This document shows, in pieces, positions 17,532 to 25,317 of a DNA stretch of 64,000 nt. The translations under genes and the position numbers were made by a program. The stretch lies in assembly GCF_004209755.1 (NCBI RefSeq), contig NZ_CP035913.1, positions 4,340,001-4,404,000 on the forward strand, given 5' to 3'. Every line of letters starts with the position of its first letter. Within the stretch, counting starts at the first letter, position 1. The DNA is from Pseudoduganella lutea. Lineage in GTDB: Bacteria; Pseudomonadota; Gammaproteobacteria; Burkholderiales; Burkholderiaceae_D. The notes beneath the pieces are model-generated. The model had not been told where the DNA came from. It did no database searches and saw only the letters and a program-made list of their open reading frames with translations.

Positions 17532-17571
17532 GCTTGAACAAGGGTGGCTTGAACAAGGTGGCTTGAACAAG
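17532..17571. repeat. Three phased CTTGaaCAAG palindromes
   Basis: GCTTGAACAAG occurs at 17532-17542, 17547-17557 and 17561-17571 (steps of 15 and 14 bp). Each contains the 4-bp-arm palindrome CTTG-AA-CAAG. They lie in the TetR gene's 5' leader. Confidence 0.6.
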
Positions 17572-17614
17572 CAGCCGCGGAAGGCTATCAGATGACGCCA
17601 CTTTATTCTACCCA

Positions 17615-17640
17615 GAAATGAAATGCAATCGTTTCATTTC
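17615..17640. promoter_or_regulatory. Operator palindrome, probable TetR site
   Basis: Perfect 9-bp inverted repeat GAAATGAAA (17615-17623) and TTTCATTTC (17632-17640) with 8-bp spacer, abutting the -35 of the emrA promoter. Confidence 0.75.
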
Positions 17641-17669
17641 TTGACTTCGTGATGCCCTTGGCCAATAAT
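17641..17669 (+). promoter_or_regulatory. Sigma70-type promoter of the emrA-emrB-nodT operon
   Basis: -35 TTGACT at 17641-17646, 17-bp spacer, -10 AATAAT at 17664-17669. The operator lies immediately upstream, so binding would hinder polymerase. The predicted transcript starts near 17676, which excludes the ATG at 17668 as the gene start. Confidence 0.65.
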
Positions 17670-17703
17670 GCGCTCAACTCATTTCATTTTCGGAGCGTTT
17701 TCC

Positions 17704-18861
17704 ATGTCCAACCAGGCAGAACAACAAGTGCTGGGCACCACCTCGCAGGCAACTCCCCGTGCGGCCGCGCCGGCGAAAAAGCCGAACCGTCGCGTGCTGG
17801 TCGTGGCCGGCCTGATCGCCATCGCGGCCATCGCGGGGGGCGGGCGCATGTGGTACCGCGGCGCGCACTTCGTGGAAACGGAAAACGCCTACGTGGCGGG
17901 CCACGTGCACCCGGTCTCGTCGCGCATCGCCGGCACCGTCACGAAAGTGCTGATCGACGATAACCAGTACGTGAAAGCGGGCGCCGTGATCGCCGAGCTG
18001 GATCCGTTCGACCAGCGCGTGAAGGTGGAGCAGATCCGCGCCCAGATCGCCAGCGCGGAAACGCAGGTGCTGCAGGCCGATGCCCAGGTAGCCCAGGTAA
18101 AGGCCCAGGCCAGTGCCAGCGCCGCCCAGGTCAAGCAGTCCGAAGCGCTGCTGGTGCGCGCCAGCCAGGATGCCGAGCGCTATGGCCAGCTGTACACGAG
18201 CCAGATGAAGGCCGTGTCGAAGGCGGAACTCGATGCCGCCAATGCGGGTCGTGCCAGCGCCGTGGCCGACCTGGCGGCCCGCAAGGGCAGTGTCAGTGCC
18301 GCAAAGGCGCAGATCGCCGCCGCGATGTCCGCGCGCGACGTGCTGAAGGCGCAGATCGACGTGCTGAAAGTGCAGTTGAAGGAAGCCGAACAGCAGCTTG
18401 CCTACAACACCATCGTCGCACCGGTGAGCGGCCGTGTCGGCAAGCGCAGCATCGAAGTGGGCCAGCGCGTGTCGCCCGGCCAGCAACTGACCGCGCTGGT
18501 GCAGGACAATGTGTGGATTACCGCGAACTTCAAGGAAACGCAACTGGCCGACATGCACGTGGGCCAGCCCGTGCACATCAGCGTCGACGCGCTGCCGGGC
18601 AGGGAACTGACGGGCCGCGTGGACAGCTTCTCGCCCGCCTCCGGCAACCAGTTCGCGCTGCTGCCGGCCGATAACGCCACCGGCAACTTCACGAAGATCG
18701 TGCAGCGCGTGCCGGTGAAGATCACGCTGGACGAGAAAGACCGCAAGGCGCTGGCCGGCCGTCTCGTGCCGGGCATGTCGGTGATCGCCGAGGTGGCGAT
18801 CGGCGACGAAGCGCCGCAGCATGCACAGGCCGCATCGCCAGCCGGCACGCAAGTCCGCTAA
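17704..18861 (+). CDS. emrA: EmrA/HlyD-type periplasmic adaptor of a multidrug efflux pump
   Basis: A 385-residue membrane fusion protein. One N-terminal membrane anchor (about 29-47, RRVLVVAGLIAIAAIAG), then a biotinyl-lipoyl-like half (ETENAYVAGHVHPVSSRIAGTVTKVLIDDNQYVKAGAVIAELD). A long Ala/Gln-rich coiled coil follows (about 95-200), then the second lipoyl half (IVAPVSGRVGKRSIEVGQRVSPGQQL) and a beta-barrel. It bridges the EmrB transporter to the NodT outer-membrane channel. Start chosen at MSNQAEQQ because it lies downstream of the promoter. EmrA is the closest well-known type; substrate unknown. Confidence 0.92.
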   Translation: MSNQAEQQVLGTTSQATPRAAAPAKKPNRRVLVVAGLIAIAAIAGGGRMWYRGAHFVETENAYVAGHVHPVSSRIAGTVTKVLIDDNQYVKAGAVIAELDPFDQRVKVEQIRAQIASAETQVLQADAQVAQVKAQASASAAQVKQSEALLVRASQDAERYGQLYTSQMKAVSKAELDAANAGRASAVADLAARKGSVSAAKAQIAAAMSARDVLKAQIDVLKVQLKEAEQQLAYNTIVAPVSGRVGKRSIEVGQRVSPGQQLTALVQDNVWITANFKETQLADMHVGQPVHISVDALPGRELTGRVDSFSPASGNQFALLPADNATGNFTKIVQRVPVKITLDEKDRKALAGRLVPGMSVIAEVAIGDEAPQHAQAASPAGTQVR

Positions 18862-18873
18862 CCGGAAGCTGCA

Positions 18874-20493
18874 ATGAGCACGCAGACAAGCACGCAGGCG
18901 CTGGGCGGCGGCCTGCCGGGCGCGCCGGCCTATGGCCAGGCCAGCGGCGCGGTATCCGGCCGCACGTGGATCGCGGTGGCCGCCGGCATGCTGGGCGCCT
19001 TCATGGCGGTGCTGGATATCCAGATCACCAACTCGTCGCTGAAGGACATCCTGGGTTCGCTGTCGGCCACGCAGGAAGAGGGCTCGTGGATTTCCACTGC
19101 CTACCTGGTGGCCGAGATCGTCGTCATTCCGCTGACGGCCCTGCTGACGCGCGTGTTCTCGCTGCGCGGCTACATGCTGGGCACCACCGGATTGTTCCTC
19201 GTGTTTTCCACGCTGTGCGGCTTTGCGTGGAACCTGGAAAGCATGATCGCCTTCCGCATGGCGCAGGGTTTCACCGGCGGCGCACTGATCCCGATGGCGA
19301 TGACGCTGGTGATGACCAAGCTGCCGCCGTCGAAGCGGGCGGCCGGCATGGCGATGTTCGGCCTGACGGCCACGCTGGCGCCGGCCATGGGCCCAACGCT
19401 GGGCGGCTATCTCTCCGAACTGTACGGCTGGCCATCGATCTTCTACATCAACTGGGTGCCGGGCGTGCTGCTGATGGCGGGCATCGCCTATGGCCTGGAC
19501 AAGGAAAAGTGGCACCTCGACCAGTTGTGGAATGCCGACTGGCTGGGCATCGGCTTCATGGCGCTGGGCCTGGCGAGCCTGACCATTTTCCTGGAAGAGG
19601 GCAACAGCAAGGACTGGTTCGATTCCGGCTTCATCATCGCCTTCGCCGCGATGGCGCTGGTCGGCCTGCTGGGCTGGGTCGTCACCAGCGCAATGCGCGA
19701 GCAGCCGTTCGTCAACCTCGGCCTGTATGGCCAGCGCAACTTCCTGGTCGCCACCGTGCTATCGGCGGTGATGGGCATGGGATTGTACGGCTCGTCGTTC
19801 CTGCTGCCGCTGTTCCTCGGCCAGATCGCCGGCTATTCACCGATGCAGATCGGCGAAGTGATCATGTGGGTGGGCCTGCCGCAGCTGTTCATCATGCCGT
19901 TCGTGGCCAAGCTGTCGGCCAGGATCGACAACCGCATCCTGTGCTCGTTCGGCCTGTTGCTGTTCGGCGGCTCGTGCCTGATGAATGCCTACATGGATGC
20001 GAGCACGGGCTACGACCAGCTGATGCTGTCGCAGATCATCCGCGCGCTGGGCCAGCCGTTCGTGATGCTGACCCTGTCGAACTTCGCCATGAACGGCATC
20101 GCGCCGAAGGACATGCCATCGGCTTCGAGCCTGTTCAACATGACGCGCAACCTGGGCGGCTCGATCGGCATCGCGCTGCTGGCCACCGCGCTGTCGACGC
20201 GCGAGCACTTCCACTCGGCTCGGCTGGGCGAATCGATCACCAGCTATTCGCTGGCCACGCAGCAGCGGCTCGACCAGATGACGCAGGCCTTCATCGGCCA
20301 GGGCTTCGACCCGGTCAACGCGGCGGACAAGGCCCTGAAGGCGATCGACGGCATCGTGCGGCGCGAAGCGTTCGTGATGGCCTACAACGACGGCTTCTTC
20401 ATCGTCGGCGGCATCCTGCTGTCCTGCATCGCCATCCTGTGGCTGTCGGACAAGGTGAAATCGCCATCGGGCGCCGGCGGCGGCGGGCACTGA
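18874..20493 (+). CDS. emrB: DHA2-family MFS drug exporter, EmrB type
   Basis: A 539-residue inner-membrane exporter with about 14 hydrophobic segments. The DHA2 signatures are present: MAVLDIQITNSSLKDILGSLSATQEEGSWISTAYLVAEIVVIPL, RMAQGFTGGALIPMAMTL and LAPAMGPTLGGYLSELYGWPSIFYINWVPG. It couples proton entry to drug export through the EmrA/NodT conduit. Starts 12 bp after emrA. Confidence 0.94.
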   Translation: MSTQTSTQALGGGLPGAPAYGQASGAVSGRTWIAVAAGMLGAFMAVLDIQITNSSLKDILGSLSATQEEGSWISTAYLVAEIVVIPLTALLTRVFSLRGYMLGTTGLFLVFSTLCGFAWNLESMIAFRMAQGFTGGALIPMAMTLVMTKLPPSKRAAGMAMFGLTATLAPAMGPTLGGYLSELYGWPSIFYINWVPGVLLMAGIAYGLDKEKWHLDQLWNADWLGIGFMALGLASLTIFLEEGNSKDWFDSGFIIAFAAMALVGLLGWVVTSAMREQPFVNLGLYGQRNFLVATVLSAVMGMGLYGSSFLLPLFLGQIAGYSPMQIGEVIMWVGLPQLFIMPFVAKLSARIDNRILCSFGLLLFGGSCLMNAYMDASTGYDQLMLSQIIRALGQPFVMLTLSNFAMNGIAPKDMPSASSLFNMTRNLGGSIGIALLATALSTREHFHSARLGESITSYSLATQQRLDQMTQAFIGQGFDPVNAADKALKAIDGIVRREAFVMAYNDGFFIVGGILLSCIAILWLSDKVKSPSGAGGGGH

Positions 20494-20517
20494 GACCAAT
20501 ATACAAGAGGTAAGACC

Positions 20518-21981
20518 ATGTTCATCAAGCAAAGCATTACCGTGGCGGTGGCCTCCGCCGTGCTGTTCCTGTCCGGCTGCGCCACTGTCGGTACCGACTT
20601 CAAGGCGCCGGCCAATGCGGCCGATGCCGGCTTCCGCCATGCACCGCAAGCCGTGGACAGTGCCGCGCGGCTTCCGCAAGAATGGTGGAGCGTGTTCGGC
20701 GACGAAACGCTGAACCGGCTGGAGCAGCAGGCATTGGCCGGCAGCCCGACCGTGAAGGCGGCCGCGCAGCGGCTGCTGCAGGCCGAGGCGCAACTGGGCG
20801 TCACCCGCGCCAGCGAACGGCCGCAGTTGAACGTCAGCGCCGGTGTCTCGAACACGCGCACGTCGGCCAATGCGGCGCAGGGCATCGCGCAGGGCCGCCG
20901 CGCCGTCGCCGGCAACAACTACGCGATCGGCTCGTCGTTCTCCTACGAGCTCGACTTGCTGGGCCGCGTACGCCGTGCCGTGGAGGCAGCCGACGCGCAG
21001 GCGCTGGCGGCGCAGGCCGACCGCGATGGCGTGATGCTGCTGCTGACGTCGCAGATCGCGACGACCTACTGGGAACTGCGCGGACTCGATGCGGAAATCG
21101 GCATCCTGCGCGGCGCACTCGATACGCGCCGCGAAACGGAGGAACTGGCGAACGCGCGCTTCGATGCCGGCCTGTCGAACGAACTCGATACGTCGCGCGC
21201 GAAGATCGAACGCGCCAATGCCGAAGCCGACCTGGAAGAAGCGCAGCGCCAGCGCAACACGCTGGAACATGGCCTGGCCGTGCTGCTGGGCGCATCGCCA
21301 TCGTCGACCGTGCTGGCAGCGGCGACCGGCGACGCCGGCCTGCCGCGGCCGCCGGCAATCCCCGTGGGCCTGCCGGCCAGCCTGCTGGCGCAACGGCCCG
21401 ACCTGGCGCAAAGCGTGGCCACGCTGAAGGCGGCCAATGCGAACATCGGCGTGGCCGAGGGCGCGCTGTACCCCACGCTGAGCCTGACCGGCAATTTCGG
21501 CTTTGCCTCCGAGAGCCTGTCCGAGATCGCCAAGGGCGGCTCGCGCCAGTTCAGCTTCGGGCCGCTGGCGCTGTCGCTGCCGGTGCTCGATGGTGGCCGC
21601 AACAAGGCCAACCTGGCGGCCGCGCAGGCGCGCTACGACGAAGCGGTGGCGAACCACCAGGGCCGCCTGCTGACCGCATTGCGCGAAGTGGAGGATGCGC
21701 TGTCCGACGTGCAGCAGCGCGAGCGGCAGGGCAAGGCGCAGGCGGTATCGCGCGAGGCGGCCGGTCGCGCCTACCAGGTGGCGCGCGCCCGCTACGAGCG
21801 CGGCCTGTCCACCTACCTGGACGTGACGGATGCGCAGCGCAGCGCCCTGGCCGCCGACCGGGCCGCCGCGCAGATCGACACGCAGCGCCTGCTGGCCGCC
21901 GTGTCGGTGGCACGCGCGCTGGGTGCCGGCTGGCAGCCGGAAGGCAGGCTCGCGCAGCTGGCACAGGCGCCGCGGCCATAA
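20518..21981 (+). CDS. NodT-family outer-membrane efflux lipoprotein
   Basis: A 487-residue TolC-like channel. Lipoprotein signal with lipobox LSGC and acylated C21. Two OEP repeats with long helices follow, including FSYELDLLGRVRRAVEAADAQALAAQADRDGVMLLLTSQIATTYWELRG and the second-repeat equivalents (LEVEDALSDVQQRERQ-like region, YERGLSTYLDVTDAQRSALAADRAAAQ). Third gene of the efflux operon, 24 bp after emrB. Confidence 0.93.
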   Translation: MFIKQSITVAVASAVLFLSGCATVGTDFKAPANAADAGFRHAPQAVDSAARLPQEWWSVFGDETLNRLEQQALAGSPTVKAAAQRLLQAEAQLGVTRASERPQLNVSAGVSNTRTSANAAQGIAQGRRAVAGNNYAIGSSFSYELDLLGRVRRAVEAADAQALAAQADRDGVMLLLTSQIATTYWELRGLDAEIGILRGALDTRRETEELANARFDAGLSNELDTSRAKIERANAEADLEEAQRQRNTLEHGLAVLLGASPSSTVLAAATGDAGLPRPPAIPVGLPASLLAQRPDLAQSVATLKAANANIGVAEGALYPTLSLTGNFGFASESLSEIAKGGSRQFSFGPLALSLPVLDGGRNKANLAAAQARYDEAVANHQGRLLTALREVEDALSDVQQRERQGKAQAVSREAAGRAYQVARARYERGLSTYLDVTDAQRSALAADRAAAQIDTQRLLAAVSVARALGAGWQPEGRLAQLAQAPRP

Positions 21982-21989
21982 CCGCCGCG

Positions 21990-22907
21990 CTACGTGCGTT
22001 GCGCGGTTTCCCCGGCCAGCCACTCGATCAGTGCCCGCGCGGCGGGGGAGAGGCCGCGGTGCGGCGCATAGATGAGCGAAAAGGCGCGCATGCGCCCGGA
22101 CAGCGCGGGCAGCACCGGCACGAGCCGGCCCGCGGCAATGGCTTCGGTGGCCATCAGCTCCGCGCAGATCGTGATGCCGAGGCCCTGCGCGGCCAGCGTG
22201 ACGACGCCCATCACGTCGTCGGACACGGTGATGGCCGGCGTGGGCGGCCAGTCGACGTCCTTGCCTTCGACACGCAGCATCCACGGGATCACGCGCCCCG
22301 TGCTGGGGCGCACGAAGGCGATGCAGCGCTGGCGCCGCAGGTCGTCGAACGTCTCGAGCGGGCCGGCGGTGCGCACGTAGCCGGGCGAGGCCACGAGGAT
22401 CATCGCGCCGTCCTCGAGCTTGCGGGCGACCATGCTGCTGTCCGGCAGCGGGCCGGAGCGGATCGCCGCGTCGTAGCCTTCGGCCGCCAGGTCCACGTTG
22501 CGGTTCGTGATGTTCAGTTCCACGTGCACGCGCGGATGGCGATGGGCGAACGTGGCCAGCATGGGCGCCAGCCGGCAGTGGGCATAGCTGGTGGGCACGC
22601 TGAGGCGCACGCGGCCGGCCAGTTCCTCGTGCGGCGCGCTGCCGCTGATGGCCTGCTCGGCTTTCTCGACCAGCGCGAAAGCCTGGCGCGCCTCGTCCAC
22701 GTAGAGGCGGCCGGCGTCCGTCAGCCCCTGGCTGCGCGTCGTGCGGCGCAACAGCTGCGTGCCAAGCCGCGCTTCCAGGCGGGCGATGGCGCGGCTGAGC
22801 ACCGAGGGCGTGGTGCCGAGCACAACGGCGGCATTCGTCAGCGAACCTTCGTCGACGACGCGCAGCAATGCCTCCACGTCGGCCAGGTGATCGAAACGGC
22901 GCGCCAT
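21990..22907 (-). CDS. LysR-family transcriptional regulator
   Basis: A 305-residue LTTR. N-terminal winged HTH (HLADVEALLRVVDEGSLTNAAVVLGTTPSVLSRAIARLEARLGTQLLRRTTR) followed by the two-lobed effector domain (GRVRLSVPTSYAH, GYDAAIRSGPLPDSSMVARKL). It is close to the CrgA/DmlR-like subgroup. Divergent from the nitroreductase-like gene at 23007 with 99 bp between, the usual arrangement for a LysR regulator and its target. It converges with nodT 8 bp away. Confidence 0.92.
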   Translation of the reverse strand: MARRFDHLADVEALLRVVDEGSLTNAAVVLGTTPSVLSRAIARLEARLGTQLLRRTTRSQGLTDAGRLYVDEARQAFALVEKAEQAISGSAPHEELAGRVRLSVPTSYAHCRLAPMLATFAHRHPRVHVELNITNRNVDLAAEGYDAAIRSGPLPDSSMVARKLEDGAMILVASPGYVRTAGPLETFDDLRRQRCIAFVRPSTGRVIPWMLRVEGKDVDWPPTPAITVSDDVMGVVTLAAQGLGITICAELMATEAIAAGRLVPVLPALSGRMRAFSLIYAPHRGLSPAARALIEWLAGETAQRT

Positions 22908-23006
22908 TTTTACCTTTCAAGAACAGATGATTTGTCGATGAGCCAGTTTATCGGCGCTTCGGCGAAAAATACAATGGCTTCATTCACCCACAAAGGAAAA
23001 TCAACC

Positions 23007-23642
23007 ATGCCATTACTGGAAAAACTGCAGTGGCGCTATGCCACCAAGAAGATGGACCCGAGCCGCCCGGTGCCGGCGGACAAGGTCGAGCGCATCATCG
23101 AGGCGGCCCGCCTGGCGCCCACGTCCAGCGGCCTGCAGCCGTATGAGATCCTGCTCGTGACGAACCCGGCCATCCGCAAGCGCATCGCCGAGGTGGCGTG
23201 GAACCAGCAGCAGGTCGTCGACGGTTCGCACCTGCTCGTGTTCGCCGCATGGGACGACTACACGCCCGAGCGCATCAACCAGATGTTCGACTACACGAAC
23301 GACGTGCGCGGTTTCCGCAACGAAGGCTGGGAAGCCTATCGCCAGCAGCTGCTCGCCACGTACCCGCAGCGCGGCGCCGACGTGAACTTCAGCCATACCG
23401 CCCGGCAGGCCTTCCTGGGCCTGGGCGCGGCGCTGATCGCGGCCGCGTTCGAGGAAGTGGACAGCGTGCCGATGGAAGGCTTCGACCCGGCCGCCGTGGA
23501 CGACATCCTCGGCCTGCATGCCCGTGGCCTGAAGAGCGTGGCGATGCTGCCGCTCGGTTATCGCGCCGAGGAGGGCGACTGGCTCGTCAACCTGCCGAAA
23601 GTGCGCCGCCCGCGCGAGCAGTTCGTTACCGAAGTCGCGTAA
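23007..23642 (+). CDS. NAD(P)H-dependent FMN oxidoreductase, nitroreductase family
   Basis: A 211-residue flavoprotein of the NfsB/YfkO-like group: WRYATKKMD at the N-terminus (FMN phosphate contact), RLAPTSSGLQPYEILLV, a central dimer segment RQAFLGLGAALIAAAFEEVDSVPMEGFDP, and MLPLGYRAEEGDWLVNLPKVRR at the C-terminus. It probably reduces quinones, nitro compounds or aldehydes with NAD(P)H. The start at 23007 follows AAAGGAAAATCAACC. Likely controlled by the divergent LysR gene. No specific substrate can be read from the sequence. Confidence 0.9.
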   Translation: MPLLEKLQWRYATKKMDPSRPVPADKVERIIEAARLAPTSSGLQPYEILLVTNPAIRKRIAEVAWNQQQVVDGSHLLVFAAWDDYTPERINQMFDYTNDVRGFRNEGWEAYRQQLLATYPQRGADVNFSHTARQAFLGLGAALIAAAFEEVDSVPMEGFDPAAVDDILGLHARGLKSVAMLPLGYRAEEGDWLVNLPKVRRPREQFVTEVA

Positions 23643-23678
23643 GCAGCACCCGCACCCGGGCGAAGCCGGCCTGCACGA

Positions 23679-24560
23679 TCACGGGCCGAAGCGCTCCAGC
23701 AGGTAGCCGACGAACGTCGTCAGCTTCGGCGTGGCGCGCCGGTCGCGCGAGTACACGAGGTGCATCGGGCGGGGCGCCGGCAGCCAGTCGCGCAACAGGG
23801 GAACCAGCCGGCCTGCGGCGATGTCGTCGGCCAGGATGCGTTCCGCCTGCATCACGATGCCGAAGCCGTTCAGCGCGGCCATCCGCAATGCGGCCGTGCT
23901 GTTCGCGCGAAAGCGTCCCGGCCGCACCAGGCGGCCATCCACTTCTCCCTTCAGCTTCCACCTTGCCTGCGGCAGCCAGCCCGTGAATTCGAGGCACTCG
24001 TGGTGTTCCAGGTCCGCCGGCGTGCACGGCGTGCCGTGCCTGGCCAGGTAATCAGGGGCGGCGCAGATCGCCATCGCATAGGGTGCCAGGGGCCGCGCCA
24101 CGAGCGTGGAATCGGGCAGAGGCCCGATGCGCACGGCAAGATCGAAACCTTCCTCCACCAGGTCCACGGTGCGGTCGCTCAGGCTCAAGTCCACCGCCAC
24201 GTCCGGATAGCGTGCCAGGTAGCCGGTGATTGCCGGGCTGAGCCACTGGGCGCCGAACGATACCGGCGCGGTCACCCTGACCAGGCCGCGCGGCGCCGCC
24301 CGCATCGCCTCGGCCACCGATTCCGCTTCGCCGATTTGCGCCAGGATCGCGCGGCACTGCTCGGCGTAGCGCCGGCCGATTTCCGTCAGCGCCTGGCGCC
24401 GCGTGGTGCGGGCCAGCAGTGCCGCGCCCAGCATCTGTTCCAGTGCGCGGATGTGCTTGCCCACCATCACGGGCGACATCGCGCAGCGCTCGGCCGCCGC
24501 GGTGAAACTGCCGGCGTCGACAGCGGCGACGAACACTTCCATACTGCGCAGCTTGTCCAT
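23679..24560 (-). CDS. LysR-family transcriptional regulator
   Basis: A 293-residue LTTR starting MDKLRSMEVFVAAVDAGSFTAAAERCAMSPVMVGKHIRALE, with effector-domain motifs RGLVRVTAPVSFGAQWLSPAI and EEGFDLAVRIGPLPDSTLVARPL typical of the DmlR/CrgA subgroup. An upstream in-frame ATG (24638) would add 26 residues without HTH similarity. It is divergent from the SDR gene at 24658 (97-bp spacer), which is its probable target. Residue spacing is normal and no truncation is seen. Confidence 0.92.
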   Translation of the reverse strand: MDKLRSMEVFVAAVDAGSFTAAAERCAMSPVMVGKHIRALEQMLGAALLARTTRRQALTEIGRRYAEQCRAILAQIGEAESVAEAMRAAPRGLVRVTAPVSFGAQWLSPAITGYLARYPDVAVDLSLSDRTVDLVEEGFDLAVRIGPLPDSTLVARPLAPYAMAICAAPDYLARHGTPCTPADLEHHECLEFTGWLPQARWKLKGEVDGRLVRPGRFRANSTAALRMAALNGFGIVMQAERILADDIAAGRLVPLLRDWLPAPRPMHLVYSRDRRATPKLTTFVGYLLERFGP

Positions 24561-24657
24561 TGCGAACCCTGGGTTTGTAATATCCGTCATACTAGCGCAT
24601 TTATTCTTCAGAAGACAGGGACGATACTGGCTGCTCACTCAAGCAAAAGGAGCAGAC

Positions 24658-25257
24658 ATGAAGATCATCGTCATCGGCGCGGCAGGCACTATCGGCAAGG
24701 CCGTCGCGGAACGGCTGGGGCAACGGCACGACATCATTTCCGCCGGGCGTTCCAGCGGGCAGCAGCAGGTGGCGATCGAGGATTACGCCAGCGTGCAGGC
24801 CCTGTTCGCGCGCACCGGCCCCGTGGATGGCGTGGTCGTTGCCGCCGGCGGCCTGCACCTGGGACCATTCCCGGACATGACGCCCGAGCAGTTCCGCACA
24901 GGCCTGGACAGCAAGCTGATGGGGCAGGTGCACGTGGCGCTCGCCGCGCAGCACGCCTTGAACGACGGCGGCTCGATCACGCTGACGTCCGGCATCGACG
25001 CCTACCACGCCATCCGCCATGGCGCCAATGCGATGGCCGTCAACCTCGGGCTGGAAGGATTCGTCGCCGGTGCCGCGCTGGATCTCGCGCGTGGCGTGCG
25101 CATCAATGTCGTTGCCCCCACGGTGCTGACGGAATCCGTGCCGCTGTACGGACACCTGTTCCCGGGCTTCGAGTCCGCCGACGGCAAGCGCGTCGCGCTC
25201 GCATACGAACGCAGCGTGGACGGGCCGGAAACGGGCAAGGTGTACCGCGTCTACTGA
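24658..25257 (+). CDS. Short-chain dehydrogenase/reductase, atypical active site
   Basis: A 199-residue Rossmann protein: MKIIVIGAAGTIGKAVAERL is the nucleotide-binding start, VVVAAGGLHLGPF the NAG-equivalent, GSITLTSGIDAYHAIRHGANAMAVNLGLEGFV the region of the catalytic serine, and RINVVAPTVLTES the end of the core. The usual YxxxK is not present at the expected place (the following segment reads AIRHGANAMAVN), as in a short subgroup of SDRs of unknown substrate. RBS AAGGAG lies 5 nt before the ATG. Divergent from the LysR gene. Confidence 0.85.
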   Translation: MKIIVIGAAGTIGKAVAERLGQRHDIISAGRSSGQQQVAIEDYASVQALFARTGPVDGVVVAAGGLHLGPFPDMTPEQFRTGLDSKLMGQVHVALAAQHALNDGGSITLTSGIDAYHAIRHGANAMAVNLGLEGFVAGAALDLARGVRINVVAPTVLTESVPLYGHLFPGFESADGKRVALAYERSVDGPETGKVYRVY

Positions 25258-25317
25258 TGCCGGGCGCCGGCATGCCGGGCTTACAATGGGCGCTTCTTTC
25301 TACCCGAGGAAACGCGC

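Noticed and set aside
19837..22920. A 1027-codon minus frame across emrB, nodT and lysR
   Set aside because: It runs through three well-supported genes and has no family similarity.
20682..23006. Upstream extension of the nitroreductase frame
   Set aside because: It passes through nodT and lysR out of frame; the real start is 23007.
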